Shown here piece after piece: positions 62,530-64,000 of a stretch of DNA of 64,000 nucleotides. This stretch comes from Protonemura montana (taxonomy: Eukaryota > Arthropoda > Insecta > Plecoptera > Nemouridae). Positions within the stretch are counted from its first letter, which is position 1, and each line of letters starts with the position of its first letter. The notes below the pieces were generated by a model that saw only the letters and a list, made by a program, of their open reading frames with translations, was not told where the DNA came from and searched no databases. The translations under genes and the position numbers were made by a program. The DNA is taken from contig OX387605.1 in assembly GCA_947568835.1 (NCBI GenBank), forward strand, positions 3,720,001 to 3,784,000, read 5' to 3'.

Positions 62530-63388
62530 TCTAGAGAAATTCAAGTAAATTGGCAGTGGTTATTTCGAGGTGTTTAAGCTTAAAAGCCCGACAAAGACTT
62601 GAGTCCAGTCTCAAGGTTTCTACGAGTTTTGCAAATTAAAGGAGAGAAATGAAAACAATGAAATTTTGCCATAAATTGCGAACTTTCGTTTTGCGCTATT
62701 CCTTTGCGTTATTCCTTAACCTCTTTTTCTGTCTGACATCGACTGCAAACACTGTTCTATTAAAGAATATAGAGGTGTATGTCAAAACCTTACCTCATAT
62801 TTAGTTATACTGAGTCTTCTGCGTTGGTCAAGGATTGCCCAAGTAATGAAAGGATGTAAACGTTCTTTAGACGTGGCTATTTTACTACGCGTGAAGCAAT
62901 GCGTGGTATCAATGATAAGAAGAATAAAAATGCTATGCGAAAAAGTATCTTCTTGAAATTTTAAAAACAGTATGAGTACTCCTGATTGTGCGCGTTTTTG
63001 TGTTGGTACATTGCTTCAGAGGTTGCCAGTACCCTGGATATTAAGTATTGATCACGTTGCGCCTCACGTCGATTCAAGACCGATCCATGATCATCTTGAC
63101 TTCATATTGTGACCACCATCACCACGGTCTGATCATGACCCTGGCTGTCACGAGCTACGTCACATAGACTATTCGGTGAGGGCGATTTCAGTGTCACCAT
63201 ATTGTCCTTTCATAAAGAGACACGTTTTTGAGATGAATTCGTGCTATAACTAGAAACGCAATGCAGTGAGACAAACATAAAGATATGAGATGAGACAGAC
63301 TGAGTGTTGACTAGCTTTATTCGAAATAATTCAATACATGGTTGTATCTCCGTCAACCCGCTGGTCGAATCATGGAGTATGGCTATGT
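62530..63388. other. Intergenic region between two DOMON genes
   Basis: It holds the promoter side of the 60779-62529 gene and the 3' flank of the next DOMON gene. Apart from an AATAAA on the minus strand at 63316-63321, I see no further feature. Confidence 0.5.
63316..63321 (-). terminator. Polyadenylation signal AATAAA for the partial DOMON gene
   Basis: AATAAA on the minus strand, about 70 bp after the stop at 63389-63391. Confidence 0.65.
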
Positions 63389-63492
63389 TTAGACCACTGG
63401 AGTGGTTGGTAGCTGGAAGAATCCAATGTCTGCTAGGTAGCGCTGGTCTGCGCTGTACCTCATGGCCACATCATGATAGCCAATGCTGATAT
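63389..63492 (-). CDS. Last exon of a further DOMON gene, partial (upstream exons beyond window)
   Basis: The acceptor (TTACAG) at 63493 opens a phase-1 exon that starts DISIGYHDVAMRYSAD, continues with RYLADIGFF and stops at 63389-63391. It aligns with the final exons at 60885-60779 (DSGIGYHDVARSYSVD, VADIGYY) and 58239-58124 in phase, length and the invariant GYHD. The preceding exons were not found in 63493-64000, so they should lie past the right edge. The sequence is closest to the final exon of the 60779-62529 gene. Confidence 0.85.
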
Positions 63493-64000
63493 CTGTAATA
63501 AAAAAAAACATGGGTCGTATTGCAAGTCTTTCTTTCAAATGCACAACTCGGCATCCACAACCACGTCGCCTTTATTTGTTGATAAACATCTTATTGGTGC
63601 AATGGAGATAGTAGGACAGAGAGACGCCTGAGCGTTTATTTGTACCTCCCGTGGACAAAGGATTGTCACACTTGTGCCCACGCACTTGTTGATGCCGAAT
63701 ACTATATCAAGGTGCAATCAAATTAACTCTTACAGCGGCTATGATCCCAAAGTTTAACAAAATGTAAATTGCAGGTGCCACTCGCAGAGAAAAAAGGCTG
63801 GAATGAACTTGTCTTCCTAATTCCAGAACATGTGGTCCAGGGCATGGAATCCTGGAATTTTTTGACTTTATTTTTGTTGTGTAAATTGATTTGGATTGGC
63901 TAAATCTTCTCATCGTTTTTTTTATTTGGCTTGAAACTGAAAGGGTGATTTGAAAGAAAAGACTGCAAAACAAAGTAAGATCAGCTATTCAGCCTAAAGA
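63493..64000 (-). other. Probable intron of the partial DOMON gene
   Basis: No coding exon is recognised here. Two open frames of 60 and 88 codons on the minus strand show no DOMON motifs. Confidence 0.5.

Overview
The window is animal nuclear DNA. Protein-coding exons are short and relatively GC-rich, separated by AT-rich introns with GT..AG boundaries, and the recognisable proteins are metazoan. An arthropod, perhaps a chelicerate, is the best guess from protein flavour and from the Penelope-like retroelements, but the sequence alone does not fix the species. All gene models were built by hand from frame, splice-site and phase consistency.

Layout. (1) About 1-46.7 kb, minus strand: a secreted protein with EGF-like domains, resembling arthropod pikachurin/EGFLAM-type proteins. 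A signal-peptide exon lies at 46587-46689, EGF exons at 9733-9849 and 5183-5497, and the rest runs off the left edge. (2) 26.9-36.0 kb, plus strand: a complete 11-exon beta-glucuronidase (GUSB, 642 aa). If the signal exon belongs to the EGF gene, GUSB sits antisense inside its 36.7-kb first intron. (3) 47.4-50.8 kb, minus strand: a 9-exon gene best modelled as one secreted protein with two DOMON domains joined by an acidic, tyrosine-containing repeat linker (545 aa). (4) 51.4-57.6 kb, plus strand: a complete 13-exon CWF19L2 gene (813 aa; spliceosome/lariat-debranching associated). (5) 58.1-64.0 kb, minus strand: two complete single-DOMON secreted proteins (212 and 217 aa) and the last exon of another.

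The DOMON genes form a tandem cluster on one strand, interrupted only by the oppositely oriented CWF19L2. They share intron phases, an intron exactly after the ATG codon of a conserved Met, and a conserved C-terminal exon with an invariant His. This suggests small extracellular haem- or ligand-binding proteins related to the FRRS1/SDR2 DOMON domain but without a membrane cytochrome b561 part.

Mobile DNA: a decayed Penelope-like element (44110-45648) with a GIY-YIG endonuclease remnant, inverted terminal arms and a 13-bp target duplication; a 264-bp internally deleted relative (53999-54262) in a CWF19L2 intron, made of a perfect 105-bp inverted repeat with a 12-bp target duplication; and a LINE-type reverse-transcriptase tail at about 62.05-62.32 kb. 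Most of the rest (1-5 kb, 10-26.8 kb, 36-44 kb) is intronic or intergenic sequence with only simple repeats.
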